Source of the DNA: Dysgonomonas mossii DSM 22836
GTDB lineage: Bacteria > Bacteroidota > Bacteroidia > Bacteroidales > Dysgonomonadaceae
Direction of reading: 5' to 3'
Assembly (NCBI RefSeq): GCF_000213575.1
Contig: NZ_GL892014.1
Location: 1-35,164, forward strand
Length of the DNA: 35,164 bases
Part shown: positions 16,075 to 22,527 of the stretch, one piece after another
How the letters are laid out: the number at the start of each line of letters is the position of its first letter
How positions within the stretch are numbered: the stretch's first letter is position 1
Notes under the pieces: generated by a model
What the model saw: the letters and a program-made list of their open reading frames with translations, nothing else
What the model was told of the DNA's origin: nothing
Database searches by the model: none
Program-made: the position numbers and the translations under genes

Positions 16075-16740
16075 TTAATTTTGTTTTTGTTGTTCTACAA
16101 TTTGTTTAGTTCCTGTGTTTATCATCCCTGCGATAAGCTCTGACTCTTTTACGTTCTCGCTACCGCTGGATGGAGGTACTGTTTCTTTGAATCCGTTGTT
16201 TGCAAGCTCCTGATTACGCTCTCCCCATTTAGTGCCGATTTTTTCAGCCCATGCATCTACTTCTGCTTCGTCTTTGAAAGTTCTACCGTCTAAAATATCA
16301 GAAGAGTACCATTCAGGCACTTTCTTTTCAGACAGGATGCTTGTAAGCTTTTGAGATAATGTAGCATGTGTTTTTTCTGCCTGTTGAGCTCCTACTGTTG
16401 AAGCAAGCGTTTGAACAGTTGCCGTAAGACCTTCAATAGCTTTTTGCCATTCTGGGACATCTTTAGGTGGATCTTGTTTTGTCGGATCATCTTTATTCTC
16501 AGTACCCTTTGCTTTCAGTTCGTCTAATTGTTTCTGTAGACCCGATTTCTCGTTTCGTACTGTGTCAATATCTCCCTGAAATGCTTTTAAAAGACCTTCG
16601 ACCCCACTAATAGCGGTTTCGATTGCACTTTCTTCTGTGACGGTTTTAGAAAGGTAGTCAGCCACCCCGTCAAACGCCTTATCACCAAACCCAAAGGTTT
16701 TATACTTCGTTTTCAGTGCTACTAATAGTTTTTCTTTCAT
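16075..16740 (-). CDS. Capsid scaffolding protein
   Basis: The 221-residue protein is strongly helical and charged. An N-terminal globular part (residues 1-55) is followed by a coiled-coil segment ('DTVRNEKSGLQKQLDELKAK'), then a Lys/Asp/Pro-rich linker and a further helix with 'WQKAIEGLTATVQTLASTVG'. Such composition directly upstream of head fiber and capsid genes is the hallmark of phage scaffolds. It is the first gene of the structural block after the terminator at 16864-16891, so it is promoter-proximal in the capsid/tail unit. I found no consensus Bacteroidetes promoter in front of it. Confidence 0.75.
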   Translation of the reverse strand: MKEKLLVALKTKYKTFGFGDKAFDGVADYLSKTVTEESAIETAISGVEGLLKAFQGDIDTVRNEKSGLQKQLDELKAKGTENKDDPTKQDPPKDVPEWQKAIEGLTATVQTLASTVGAQQAEKTHATLSQKLTSILSEKKVPEWYSSDILDGRTFKDEAEVDAWAEKIGTKWGERNQELANNGFKETVPPSSGSENVKESELIAGMINTGTKQIVEQQKQN

Positions 16741-16863
16741 TTTTATTTATTTTCGTTCGTAATCTTTGTAGTATAAAATTACTTAGGAACGAATTGAGGG
16801 AGAAGTAATTTAAGGTCGGGGAATAAACAGTTTTGTTTCTGTTTGTGAGTAGGTATAAAAAGG
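16741..16863. other. Noncoding leader before the scaffold gene, promoter not identified
   Basis: This 123-bp stretch holds no ORF on either strand. It probably carries the promoter for the capsid and tail unit, but no TAnnTTTG with TTTG spacing is present; the nearest is TAATTTTA on the minus strand near 16775. A phage-specific activator may be needed. Confidence 0.3.
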
Positions 16864-16891
16864 AAAAGACACCCTGTTATAGAGTGTCTTT
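16864..16891 (-). terminator. Intrinsic terminator closing the right-island minus arm
   Basis: AAAGACAC (16865-16872) pairs with GTGTCTTT (16884-16891). On the minus strand it is followed by TTTTCCTTTTT. It separates the accessory genes to the right from the scaffold-led structural unit. Confidence 0.75.
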
Positions 16892-16911
16892 GAGACCTAT
16901 TTAGTAGTCTG

Positions 16912-17106
16912 TCAGTCTATATCTATTATTCTTGTTCTTAAATCTTCGATTCTACCTAGAATCATAAGATTGTGCTCGTGTATATCAATAGGGATAATAT
17001 CTAACTCTCTGCATGATCTAGCATGCGAAACAGCGTCTTTCTTTGGGTATATCCCCGCTTCACTCCTTTTATTGGTATATCCGCATGAATTAGGTCTGTA
17101 ATATTC
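16912..17106 (-). pseudogene. In-frame continuation of the 17107-17460 gene beyond a TGA codon
   Basis: Directly after the TGA at 17107-17109 the same frame stays open for 64 codons to TGA at 16912-16914. The segment reads EYYRPNSCGYTNKRSEAGIY and onward, with 'PKKDAVSHARSCRELDIIP' and 'DIHEHNLMILGRIEDL'. The 'YYRPN.CGYT....AG.Y...dAv' pattern is one I recognise from small proteins of Bacteroidetes phages, usually as the C-terminus of one longer protein. There is no usable start codon at its beginning. It therefore looks like the detached end of one gene split by a nonsense change (for example CGA or GGA to TGA), or the product of stop readthrough. Confidence 0.6.
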
Positions 17107-17460
17107 TCATTTTTTTAGATAGCAATAAGTTATATCCTGATTTGCTAATATAGAATCAAGGTCTTGGCTCCTTTGCCGCCCGCTTAACTCGTTCTCTATT
17201 TGAGAATCGAATAATTCTTTACCCTCGAATAAGTAAAGGTCATATTCTTTGGCTCGAATTATAGGAATGTTGATATATGAAAGATCAACACATCCCCTCA
17301 ATTGCATATCATAAAATTGAGTGGCTTTTATCAGAAGTGCTGATTTAGCCTTATTTATAGAATCTGCATGAAAGAACACATCTGAATACAAATATCCCTC
17401 CTCTATTTTTTCGAGATCTATCTTGAATGCTTTTTTTGATATTGGGTATTTTTGTTCCAT
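17107..17460 (-). CDS. Unknown phage protein, probably truncated by an in-frame TGA
   Basis: The 117-residue product (MEQKYPISKKAFKIDLEKIE start) is a mixed alpha/beta protein. It has 'LYSDVFFHADSINKAKSALL' resembling segments that accept environmental or ligand input in small phage proteins, but no family is certain. It ends LKK followed by TGA, and the same frame continues for 64 conserved-looking codons (16912-17106). The intact protein would be about 182 residues. An A7 run (CTA AAA AAA) precedes the stop. A -1 slip there would add only a few residues and would not restore the frame. The gene is last in the right-island minus arm. Confidence 0.6.
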   Translation of the reverse strand: MEQKYPISKKAFKIDLEKIEEGYLYSDVFFHADSINKAKSALLIKATQFYDMQLRGCVDLSYINIPIIRAKEYDLYLFEGKELFDSQIENELSGRQRSQDLDSILANQDITYCYLKK

Positions 17461-17506
17461 CTTCTTTTACTTTTTCTTCAACTTATCTTTTAAAAATAAA
17501 TAGCCG

Positions 17507-17923
17507 TTAACCCATTAGAAGTGATAGATCATCTTCTGAATTACCTATCTTTTTACATCGGTTATCAATTTCCCATGCAGATAAAGAAACATTCATACTG
17601 TTTGATCCTTTTGAATAAATCTGACCTATTACGCTAAGGATAGAACTATCATAAACCAATAGAACAACATCTCCTTTGTACGCTTCGTGCTCATAAATAT
17701 CGCCTTCGTAATGCTCTGTGCCGTCATCCGATATGTGCAATAGCCTGCAAATAGTATCGGGTATAACGTTCCATCCATCAAGATCACTACACCCGCTGGG
17801 ATAAATATTGGTTCTAGGAAGAATATACATTAACCCTTGTTTTGAACCAACGCCATGTATTAAATCGCCGTAAACCCATTCTTTGTTGTCTCTTCTTTTT
17901 GCTTTAAATTTAAAAACTCTCAT
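17507..17923 (-). CDS. YopX-family protein (divergent copy)
   Basis: The 138-residue protein begins MRVFKFKAKRRDNKEWVYGD. It has 'GWNVIPDTICRLLHISDDGT' followed by 'HYEGDIYEHE', the degenerate form of the YopX signature ('q.tGL.D.nG..iyEGDiv'). YopX proteins are small beta-rich phage proteins of unknown function that form oligomers. This is one of three copies in the window and the most diverged. It lies 29 bp after the next copy (17953-18369), so tandem duplication is likely. No membrane or catalytic motif is seen. Confidence 0.75.
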   Translation of the reverse strand: MRVFKFKAKRRDNKEWVYGDLIHGVGSKQGLMYILPRTNIYPSGCSDLDGWNVIPDTICRLLHISDDGTEHYEGDIYEHEAYKGDVVLLVYDSSILSVIGQIYSKGSNSMNVSLSAWEIDNRCKKIGNSEDDLSLLMG

Positions 17924-17952
17924 TTCCTTTTCAATTTATATTCAATTAAATG

Positions 17953-18369
17953 TTAGAGGTTATCATCTCCAAATACATTTCCTATAACTTCATATTCTAT
18001 GTCGTCTCGCATCCTATAGTCAGATGTACCATCAAATAAATATAAGCAGCACCAAACTTGATTCCAGTAAACTTTAGATTCGTGATATTCGGTTTTCCAT
18101 GGGCGTTTGAATCGATGTTTTACTATATCGCCCTCATATATCTCTTTTCCGTTCTTATCTGTTAAGCCCGTGAACTGCAAAAGGTCGTAATTAGAGCAGT
18201 ACATTTCGAATACGGTTATAACCGTATCTTGGTATGCAATAGTATAGTGGCTACCTATGCTGATAGATAATACCTCATGCTGTTTACTCTCAATGTAATT
18301 CCTTTCTTCTTCCGAGTAATAGCCATTGTCTCGGATTTTAAATACGCCTCTGAATTTTATCTTTCTCAT
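17953..18369 (-). CDS. YopX-family protein
   Basis: The N-terminus MRKIKFRGVFKIRDNG and the signature 'LLQFTGLTDKNGKEIYEGDI' (about residues 63-82) identify YopX. The C-terminus has 'IEYEVIGNVFGDDNL', also typical ('e.iGNi..np.L'). The DNA of the signature (18139-18177) matches that of the third copy at 31544-31582 at 35 of 39 positions, so recombination between them is possible. The function of the family is unknown. It is part of the right-island minus arm, promoter-distal to several small genes. Confidence 0.85.
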   Translation of the reverse strand: MRKIKFRGVFKIRDNGYYSEEERNYIESKQHEVLSISIGSHYTIAYQDTVITVFEMYCSNYDLLQFTGLTDKNGKEIYEGDIVKHRFKRPWKTEYHESKVYWNQVWCCLYLFDGTSDYRMRDDIEYEVIGNVFGDDNL

Positions 18370-18401
18370 TGTCTTTGCTTTTATTGTTAATAAGGGGGAG
18401 G

Positions 18402-18659
18402 TTAAACTAAAATATCCAACATTCTACGAATATCTTTCATAGACCGAACTTCTCGCATTGATTCTGTGATGTGAGCAGGGAGGGAATTATCAGCGCCTCC
18501 AACCCATTGACCACAATTTTTGCAATTCCAATCAACCCATATTTCAGGATAACCGACTTGATGATCATATATGTTTATTCTATAATCACCACATACAGGA
18601 CAGCAGAATTTACCTCTCTTTATTCTGTTAAGAATTACACGGTTGCTTTTCTTTTTCAT
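18402..18659 (-). CDS. Small zinc-ribbon protein
   Basis: In 85 residues there are two CxxC knuckles, C20-x2-C23 ('CCPVCGD') and C46-x2-C49 ('CKNCGQW'), spaced as in a zinc ribbon. The intervening region is aromatic. The C-terminal third is helical and charged ('ITESMREVRSMKDIRRML'). Proteins of this type in Bacteroidetes phages (restriction-alleviation/Lar-like zinc ribbons) often bind nucleic acid or partner proteins. The precise role is unknown. It lies 3 bp after the preceding gene and in one unit with YopX genes. Confidence 0.7.
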   Translation of the reverse strand: MKKKSNRVILNRIKRGKFCCPVCGDYRINIYDHQVGYPEIWVDWNCKNCGQWVGGADNSLPAHITESMREVRSMKDIRRMLDILV

Positions 18660-18662
18660 CTA

Positions 18663-18929
18663 TTACGGTTTTATTAAACAAGCACCTATTAAAGCATGAC
18701 GAATAGCGTCTCTTATCTCATGACAATCTTCGTAAGTATCAACATCACGAAGTCCAGTCTTTATATCTATTACTTCAATATTAAATCGAGTTAGCCAATA
18801 TTTATCAGCTTCACCCAATCCATGATTAGAAGAAACTATTATTTCCTTACCTTTATATGTCGCATGAAAATCAGACTTTGTATTTTCGTCTATATTCCTT
18901 CTTTGAATTATACACCCTGATATCTGCAT
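18663..18929 (-). CDS. Unknown protein, 88 residues
   Basis: No family is recognised. The protein begins MQISGCIIQRRNIDENTKSD and is mixed alpha/beta, with 'HATYKGKEIIVSSNHGLGEA' (a possible beta hairpin) and a C-terminal helix 'CHEIRDAIRHALIGACLI'. It has no signal peptide; the C-terminal helix is mildly hydrophobic but contains His and Arg. It lies 3 bp upstream of the zinc-ribbon gene and downstream of a stable hairpin at 18952-18965. Codon use is like that of its neighbours, supporting a real gene. Confidence 0.55.
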   Translation of the reverse strand: MQISGCIIQRRNIDENTKSDFHATYKGKEIIVSSNHGLGEADKYWLTRFNIEVIDIKTGLRDVDTYEDCHEIRDAIRHALIGACLIKP

Positions 18930-18951
18930 ATTATTTCTTTTTAATGATTAT

Positions 18952-18965
18952 GCCCCCGAAGGGGC
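18952..18965 (-). other. Stable UUCG-loop RNA hairpin between two small genes
   Basis: On the minus strand the transcript would hold GCCCC-UUCG-GGGGC, a perfect 5-bp GC stem closed by the extra-stable C(UUCG)G tetraloop. It stands out in AT-rich DNA. No T-run follows, so it is more likely an RNA stability or processing element than a terminator. Confidence 0.5.
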
Positions 18966-18973
18966 TGTTTATT

Positions 18974-19288
18974 TTATGCTACCATTAATTCGCTCATATA
19001 TCTCTCATACTCATTGTATGCCTTTAGGTTCATCTCAAGAAGCTCAAATTTGCCATCTTTTTGAACACATACGAAATCAACAACTACGCCTACTTGCTTA
19101 GTCAAGAAAAGCATATATTCACCACCTTCTACTTTTATCAACTTAGGCATATCTTTAGAAGATAGATTGTAGTTCATTCTGATAACCTCACATACATCTT
19201 CAGGTCTGCAATAAGAAGAATAAGGGCTATAAGCATCTTTATTTAAGTTCTTGATGAAGTTTACTTTGTCTGAATCTATTGCTTTCAT
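18974..19288 (-). CDS. Unknown protein, 104 residues, first gene of the right-island minus arm
   Basis: The product begins MKAIDSDKVNFIKNLNKDAY. It has 'YCRPEDVCEVIRMNYNLSSK' and a beta region 'GGEYMLFLTKQVGVVVDFVC', ending in a helix 'MNLKAYNEYERYMSEL'. It is not assigned to a family. It is directly downstream of a very good minus-strand promoter (19335-19366), so it is probably expressed early or in lysogeny. It is separated by a stable hairpin from the next gene. No membrane segment or metal motif is visible. Confidence 0.6.
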   Translation of the reverse strand: MKAIDSDKVNFIKNLNKDAYSPYSSYCRPEDVCEVIRMNYNLSSKDMPKLIKVEGGEYMLFLTKQVGVVVDFVCVQKDGKFELLEMNLKAYNEYERYMSELMVA

Positions 19289-19334
19289 ATCTGTAATTAT
19301 TAATGGTTATATTTTGTTTGCTATTATTACATCA

Positions 19335-19366
19335 CAAATATAAGATATCTTTATTCAATATCCAAA
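19335..19366 (-). promoter_or_regulatory. Bacteroidetes-type promoter for the right-island minus arm
   Basis: Minus-strand TTTG (19363-19366), a 20-bp spacer and TATATTTG (19335-19342) match the Bacteroidetes -33/-7 consensus exactly. The start codon is 47 bp downstream at 19288. Confidence 0.8.
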
Positions 19367-19367
19367 G

Positions 19368-19397
19368 ATTATGTAATTTTATTTTGATATTATGTAA
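19368..19397. promoter_or_regulatory. Direct repeat ATTATGTAA x2, candidate operator between divergent promoters
   Basis: ATTATGTAA occurs at 19368-19376 and 19389-19397. The copies are 21 bp apart (two helical turns) and overlap the -33 region of the plus promoter (19383-19386). The inverted pair AATATC (19357-19362) and GATATT (19386-19391) lies in the same gap. A repressor such as the XRE protein at 20090-20344 could bind here; that is inferred. Confidence 0.5.
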
Positions 19398-19413
19398 ATA
19401 TTGCCTATTTTTG
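19383..19413 (+). promoter_or_regulatory. Bacteroidetes-type promoter for the right-island plus arm
   Basis: TTTG (19383-19386), a 19-bp spacer and TATTTTTG (19406-19413) fit the consensus. The start codon of the first plus gene is 21 bp downstream at 19435. Confidence 0.8.
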
Positions 19414-19434
19414 TAATATTATAAATCAGATGTT

Positions 19435-20166
19435 ATGGATCGTATTTTTATTTCGAAAAACGGCGTAAGATTTAAGGTCGTAAAAAGGACTGTTGCTAAT
19501 ACGCATTTATGCTATTTGGTGGATTTAGATCTTTATAGGAGTGTTGTTATAAATGACGTTACGAACGTTATTATTAATCCATACATATTTAAAGTAGGGT
19601 ATATAAAAGCGTCCTCTATTGACGAGTATAGCCATTCTTTATCGTCGGGCTCTTATAGCGTGTGGGCGAATATGATAGATCGCTGCTATTCTGGAAAGAA
19701 TGTTGCATATAAGGGCGTATCAGTATGCGATGAATGGCATAACTTTATTACTTTTGCTGAATGGCATAAAAAGAATTATGTGGATGGGTGGTCTCTGGAT
19801 AAAGATTTATTTAGTATTGAGGATAAAATATACTCGCCATCTACATGCTGCTATATGCCTATGATTATAAATTCAGCATTAAGGAGAAAGATCACTATAA
19901 AGAAGGATACGTATGGCTATTATTTCTTGGATAGTACATTGGTTGAATCTCCAAAGAAAGTGTATGGACATGATAAGCTAGACGCATACCGGCTATTAAT
20001 ATTGCATAGACGTACATATATGAGAACTTTAGTTCATATATATTCTGACAAGTTGGATTATAGGGTGAAAATGAAACTAATACATTTATATGATAAAGAA
20101 GGAGAAGTACTTAAAAATCCAAGAAGTTCTAAAACAAAAAGGCAAAACCCAGAAGGACTTAGCTAA
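19435..20166 (+). CDS. HNH-associated / endonuclease-like phage protein
   Basis: The 243-residue protein contains 'YSVWANMIDRCYSGKN' and 'YKGVSVCDEWHNFITFAEW', then 'GWSLDKDLF', 'DKIYSPSTCCYMPMIIN'. This is the ordered signature of a phage family usually linked to HNH endonucleases ('W..Ml.RCY ... Y.g..vc.eW..F..F..W ... LDKDi ... YsP.tC.fvP..iN'). Classical catalytic His pairs are not clear, so activity is uncertain; it may be a mobile-endonuclease relative or a DNA-binding protein. It is the first gene after the strong plus promoter. Its last 77 nt overlap the XRE gene in another frame, so its true C-terminus may be a late addition. Confidence 0.6.
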   Translation: MDRIFISKNGVRFKVVKRTVANTHLCYLVDLDLYRSVVINDVTNVIINPYIFKVGYIKASSIDEYSHSLSSGSYSVWANMIDRCYSGKNVAYKGVSVCDEWHNFITFAEWHKKNYVDGWSLDKDLFSIEDKIYSPSTCCYMPMIINSALRRKITIKKDTYGYYFLDSTLVESPKKVYGHDKLDAYRLLILHRRTYMRTLVHIYSDKLDYRVKMKLIHLYDKEGEVLKNPRSSKTKRQNPEGLS

Positions 20167-20344
20167 GTTTTTAGGAGTAAGGGAGGATTCGTTTTCGACA
20201 TCCTTAAAAACAGAATCTTTGGATATAAAGAAACTTGCAAAAATCGCAAGCTTCCTTGAAGTCCCAATAGGGGCGTTATTTGATGAAGAAGAAACATTCA
20301 CTTGCCCTAATTGCGGTGCAGTATATGAAATGAAAAAGAAATGA
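20090..20344 (+). CDS. XRE-family HTH regulator with a C-terminal CxxC knuckle
   Basis: Residues 7-63 form a helix-turn-helix ('YLKIQEVLKQKGKTQKDLAK' and 'LDIKKLAKIASFLEVPIGAL'), similar in layout to the XRE protein at 3681. The C-terminus ends 'FTCPNCGAVYEMKKK', with one CxxC pair (C72, C75) that could bind zinc only as a dimer. The ATG at 20090 is needed to include helix 1, so the 77-nt overlap with the preceding gene seems real. The gene is the likely regulator of the divergent promoters at 19335-19413. Confidence 0.8.
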   Translation: MIKKEKYLKIQEVLKQKGKTQKDLAKFLGVREDSFSTSLKTESLDIKKLAKIASFLEVPIGALFDEEETFTCPNCGAVYEMKKK

Positions 20345-20634
20345 GTATGAAAAACTTTAACGAAGAAATAAAAGCCTACGCTTTAGAAAATGGGTTTAAA
20401 GAAGAATCAGGATTTGATAAAGATACATATTCTGTAATATATGAAAACGGTTGGTACTGGAACGGTATAACCTTAACTCAATCCGAATATTTGTTTGATA
20501 AAAAACCTATTATTACGCATAACATGAGAGCTTTAGTTACAGAAGAATGGACGCATATAAAATCACAAATAGGTTGCTTAGTACCTTTAAAAAGAAGTGG
20601 ATTAAAAATTATAAAGAAAACAAACATAGCCTAA
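20341..20634 (+). CDS. Unknown protein, 97 residues, last gene of the right-island plus arm
   Basis: It starts in an ATGA overlap with the XRE stop; a second in-frame ATG two codons later is also possible. The product has 'EEIKAYALENGFKEESGFDK' and 'YSVIYENGWYWNGITLTQSE', suggesting a small alpha/beta protein, and ends with a basic stretch 'LKRSGLKIIKKTNIA'. No family is recognised. It stops 4 bp before the stop codon of the converging minor head gene, leaving no room for a separate terminator between them. Confidence 0.6.
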   Translation: MSMKNFNEEIKAYALENGFKEESGFDKDTYSVIYENGWYWNGITLTQSEYLFDKKPIITHNMRALVTEEWTHIKSQIGCLVPLKRSGLKIIKKTNIA

Positions 20635-20638
20635 TATC

Positions 20639-21601
20639 CTATGATTTCTTTTTTAACTCCCCTCTATTATCATAGTAGTCATAATATCCTTTTGGCATAT
20701 CAGGTTGTATAGGAGAATATCTTTCATCTTCCAATATTCTGTCAAACTCTTCATCGGTTGCAAGTATAGGTATAGTGACACACATGCATTGCACATGAAA
20801 GCCAATAAATTTAAACGTCTTAGGGAATACAAGACCATTCATCGCACTACATATAGGGCATACGGTTGATACCCTGTTTGAATTTTGAATACGATAGCCT
20901 ATTACTACCGGGTTTTGCTGAAATCTTAAGTATTCCGCTTCTCTGTATGCTCTGTTAATCTCATTTCTTGCCAACCTCAAAGCGTTTTGATAAGAACTTC
21001 TGTAGACACCTTGTCCTGGTGAATATTGTAATGCGTTCTTAGATGGTGCCAAATTACCGAACTTATCCCGAACTTTACGAAAACGCATATCGGGTTTATT
21101 AAGGTACTTCTTAATGTCGGTTGCGAGTGATTTTGCGCTTTTCCCTTTTTCGATAGCTGCGGATATAGCCGATTCTAGTTCACTTCTTAAGTTAGCATTT
21201 GAACTCCAAACACGATCAGATAACGTGAGGCCTTTAATCTTGCTTTGCTTGAATGCTTCTAGTTCTTTTATGTTAGGCGATTTTAAAGCCTTTGGAGCGA
21301 CTTTATCCCTTTGAGTGAATAGTTGGTCTACTAAAGCATCATTCTTTTGATTTGACAGCCCCCATACGTCCGTAATCTTATTATTTATGTAAATGTTGAC
21401 TGATAACTTTAGCTTATTGATTAAATCGTCTGCTTTGTTCTTGATTGAATGGTAATTCTTGAATAAGAAATACTCTTTATCCGAAATGCTAAGAAAAGAA
21501 GCAACCCCCAATAGTTCGTCTACTAAATCACCATAGATATTTTCTAGGTCTTTTAGTATCTTTATTTGGGTTTGGCGATATTGGGAGTCGTATTTGTTCA
21601 T
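20639..21601 (-). CDS. Minor head protein (MuF / SPP1 gp7-like)
   Basis: The 320-residue protein has an N-terminal helical region (1-160). The MuF-like core follows, with 'AIEKGKSAKSLATDIKKYL' and 'QNALRLARNEINRAYREAEY', where 'A.R.AR.E...A.....y' is the family hallmark. It ends in a Cys/His region 'TVCPICSAMNGLVFP' and 'FHVQCMCVTIPIL', typical of gp7-like minor head proteins ('C..C...G..y......hp.CrC...P'). These proteins bind the portal and can be injected with DNA. It lies downstream of terminase and portal with several small genes between. It ends with TAG at 20639-20641. Confidence 0.85.
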   Translation of the reverse strand: MNKYDSQYRQTQIKILKDLENIYGDLVDELLGVASFLSISDKEYFLFKNYHSIKNKADDLINKLKLSVNIYINNKITDVWGLSNQKNDALVDQLFTQRDKVAPKALKSPNIKELEAFKQSKIKGLTLSDRVWSSNANLRSELESAISAAIEKGKSAKSLATDIKKYLNKPDMRFRKVRDKFGNLAPSKNALQYSPGQGVYRSSYQNALRLARNEINRAYREAEYLRFQQNPVVIGYRIQNSNRVSTVCPICSAMNGLVFPKTFKFIGFHVQCMCVTIPILATDEEFDRILEDERYSPIQPDMPKGYYDYYDNRGELKKKS

Positions 21602-21688
21602 AATCAGGCCAGTTATACAATGTTTGATTTACAGATATTTACATCTAATTAGTAGTAGCTTTACCGCATTTCAAGGCCAGTCCTTTTT

Positions 21689-22183
21689 TCATGACCTTAT
21701 CCTATTTTCTTTTGATATTTTACGCATCTTATTGCTAATACCTAATCGATACAGCGTAAAAGCATAATCATGCATGCAAATATGACCTTTATACATTCCA
21801 AAATTCGTTTTCTTGACATCTGATAGATATGTAGGTATCTCTTTTAGGTTATTCCATTGCTTATCAGTAAGTGGCGTTGTTTTCTTTTGAATAAGTATGC
21901 GTCCATTTTCGGAGATTCTTACACAAGGTGCAAACCACTTCGGAACATCATTATTCATGCCCTTTACCATTTCCCATAACTCCCATTCGAGGATATTATC
22001 AGACGGCAACCGGTCTACATTCTTGTGTATTTTTACAACACATGATTTATCGTAATCACATTCATAGACAACCCTCGAACAACCTTCAGCAATCAGATCA
22101 CCGCAAAGCATATCGTGATAAGCCATCATTATGTCGGCACTATCAAATAATTCTATTATATCCTTTACGGTTTCGGTTCTCAT
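21689..22183 (-). CDS. Minimal protein-kinase-fold protein (164 residues)
   Basis: A near complete kinase residue set appears in order: a glycine-loop-like 'GCSRVVYE' (34-41), K51 in 'CVVKIH', an alpha-C glutamate (E66 or E68 in 'ILEWELWEMV'), a hinge-like 'RILIQKKTTPL' (95-105), D122 and N127 in 'LSDVKKTNFG' (spacing D-x4-N as in HRDxxxxN), and D139 in 'CMHDYA' (DFG position). The C-lobe after this is almost absent, since normal domains need about 250 residues. Small single-domain kinases of phage and of bacterial HipA or RIO-like families are possible relatives. It lies among head genes, so it may be made late or packaged. Its upstream neighbour is a 34-residue membrane peptide, overlapping by 4 nt. 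Confidence 0.55.
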   Translation of the reverse strand: MRTETVKDIIELFDSADIMMAYHDMLCGDLIAEGCSRVVYECDYDKSCVVKIHKNVDRLPSDNILEWELWEMVKGMNNDVPKWFAPCVRISENGRILIQKKTTPLTDKQWNNLKEIPTYLSDVKKTNFGMYKGHICMHDYAFTLYRLGISNKMRKISKENRIRS

Positions 22184-22284
22184 TTCTTCTTTTTTATATT
22201 CGAAACTATCGCATCAATAGCCATACGAATGACAAGAAGTAAAAGTACTGTCTCAGCTAAATTACTATATATGGAATCAAGCAT
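22180..22284 (-). CDS. 34-residue single-span membrane peptide
   Basis: ATG at 22282-22284 opens 34 codons ending in TGA (22180-22182), which overlaps the kinase-like start as ATGA. It also overlaps the end of the upstream gene by 8 nt. The sequence is MLDSIYSNLAETVLLLLVIR followed by a second hydrophobic part and a KKKK end, a typical small transmembrane peptide with a positive cytoplasmic tail. Overlaps at both ends support translation. It could be a small holin or a membrane anchor for the kinase-like protein; neither is shown. Confidence 0.55.
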   Translation of the reverse strand: MLDSIYSNLAETVLLLLVIRMAIDAIVSNIKKKK

Positions 22285-22522
22285 TTGCGTGATCGTTAAT
22301 CGGTATTACTTTATTGATACTTTCTTTAAACTCTCTTAGCTCTTTAAGTTCCTTTTTCATGCTTATAATAGCTTCAAGAATGAATCCTATTTCTTCATTA
22401 CCTGTCTTAACGAAGAAATTTTCAGGCTTATGTATTGCAATACATATGTTAGATATGCCTTCCTGAAGTTCATTTATCTTGTTTTGTTGCTGTACTGCAA
22501 ATTGCAAATCTGTAAGTTCCAT
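22277..22522 (-). CDS. Unknown helical protein, 81 residues
   Basis: The product (MELTDLQFAVQQQNKINELQ start) is almost wholly helical with heptad-like segments 'LQEGISNICIAIHK' and 'IISMKKELKELREFKESI', so a coiled-coil oligomer is likely. No Cys/His metal site or signal peptide is found. It lies between another unknown gene (5 bp upstream) and the 34-residue membrane peptide (8-nt overlap) in the portal to minor-head interval. Function is not known. Confidence 0.55.
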   Translation of the reverse strand: MELTDLQFAVQQQNKINELQEGISNICIAIHKPENFFVKTGNEEIGFILEAIISMKKELKELREFKESINKVIPINDHANA

Positions 22523-22527
22523 AGTTA

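Noticed and set aside
17107-17118. A AAA AAA slippery heptamer at the end of the interrupted gene
   Set aside because: A -1 shift leads to a stop within a few codons and does not reach the conserved downstream frame, so it does not explain the split.
21602-21688. Short gap with AGGCCAGT repeated at both ends
   Set aside because: The 8-bp direct repeat (about 21606 and 21674) is too short and isolated to call an attachment site.
21645-21692. A 15-codon ORF (MKKGLALKCGKATTN) starting in an ATGA overlap with the kinase-like stop
   Set aside because: The overlap start is attractive and the peptide looks gene-like, but it is too short to support without conservation.
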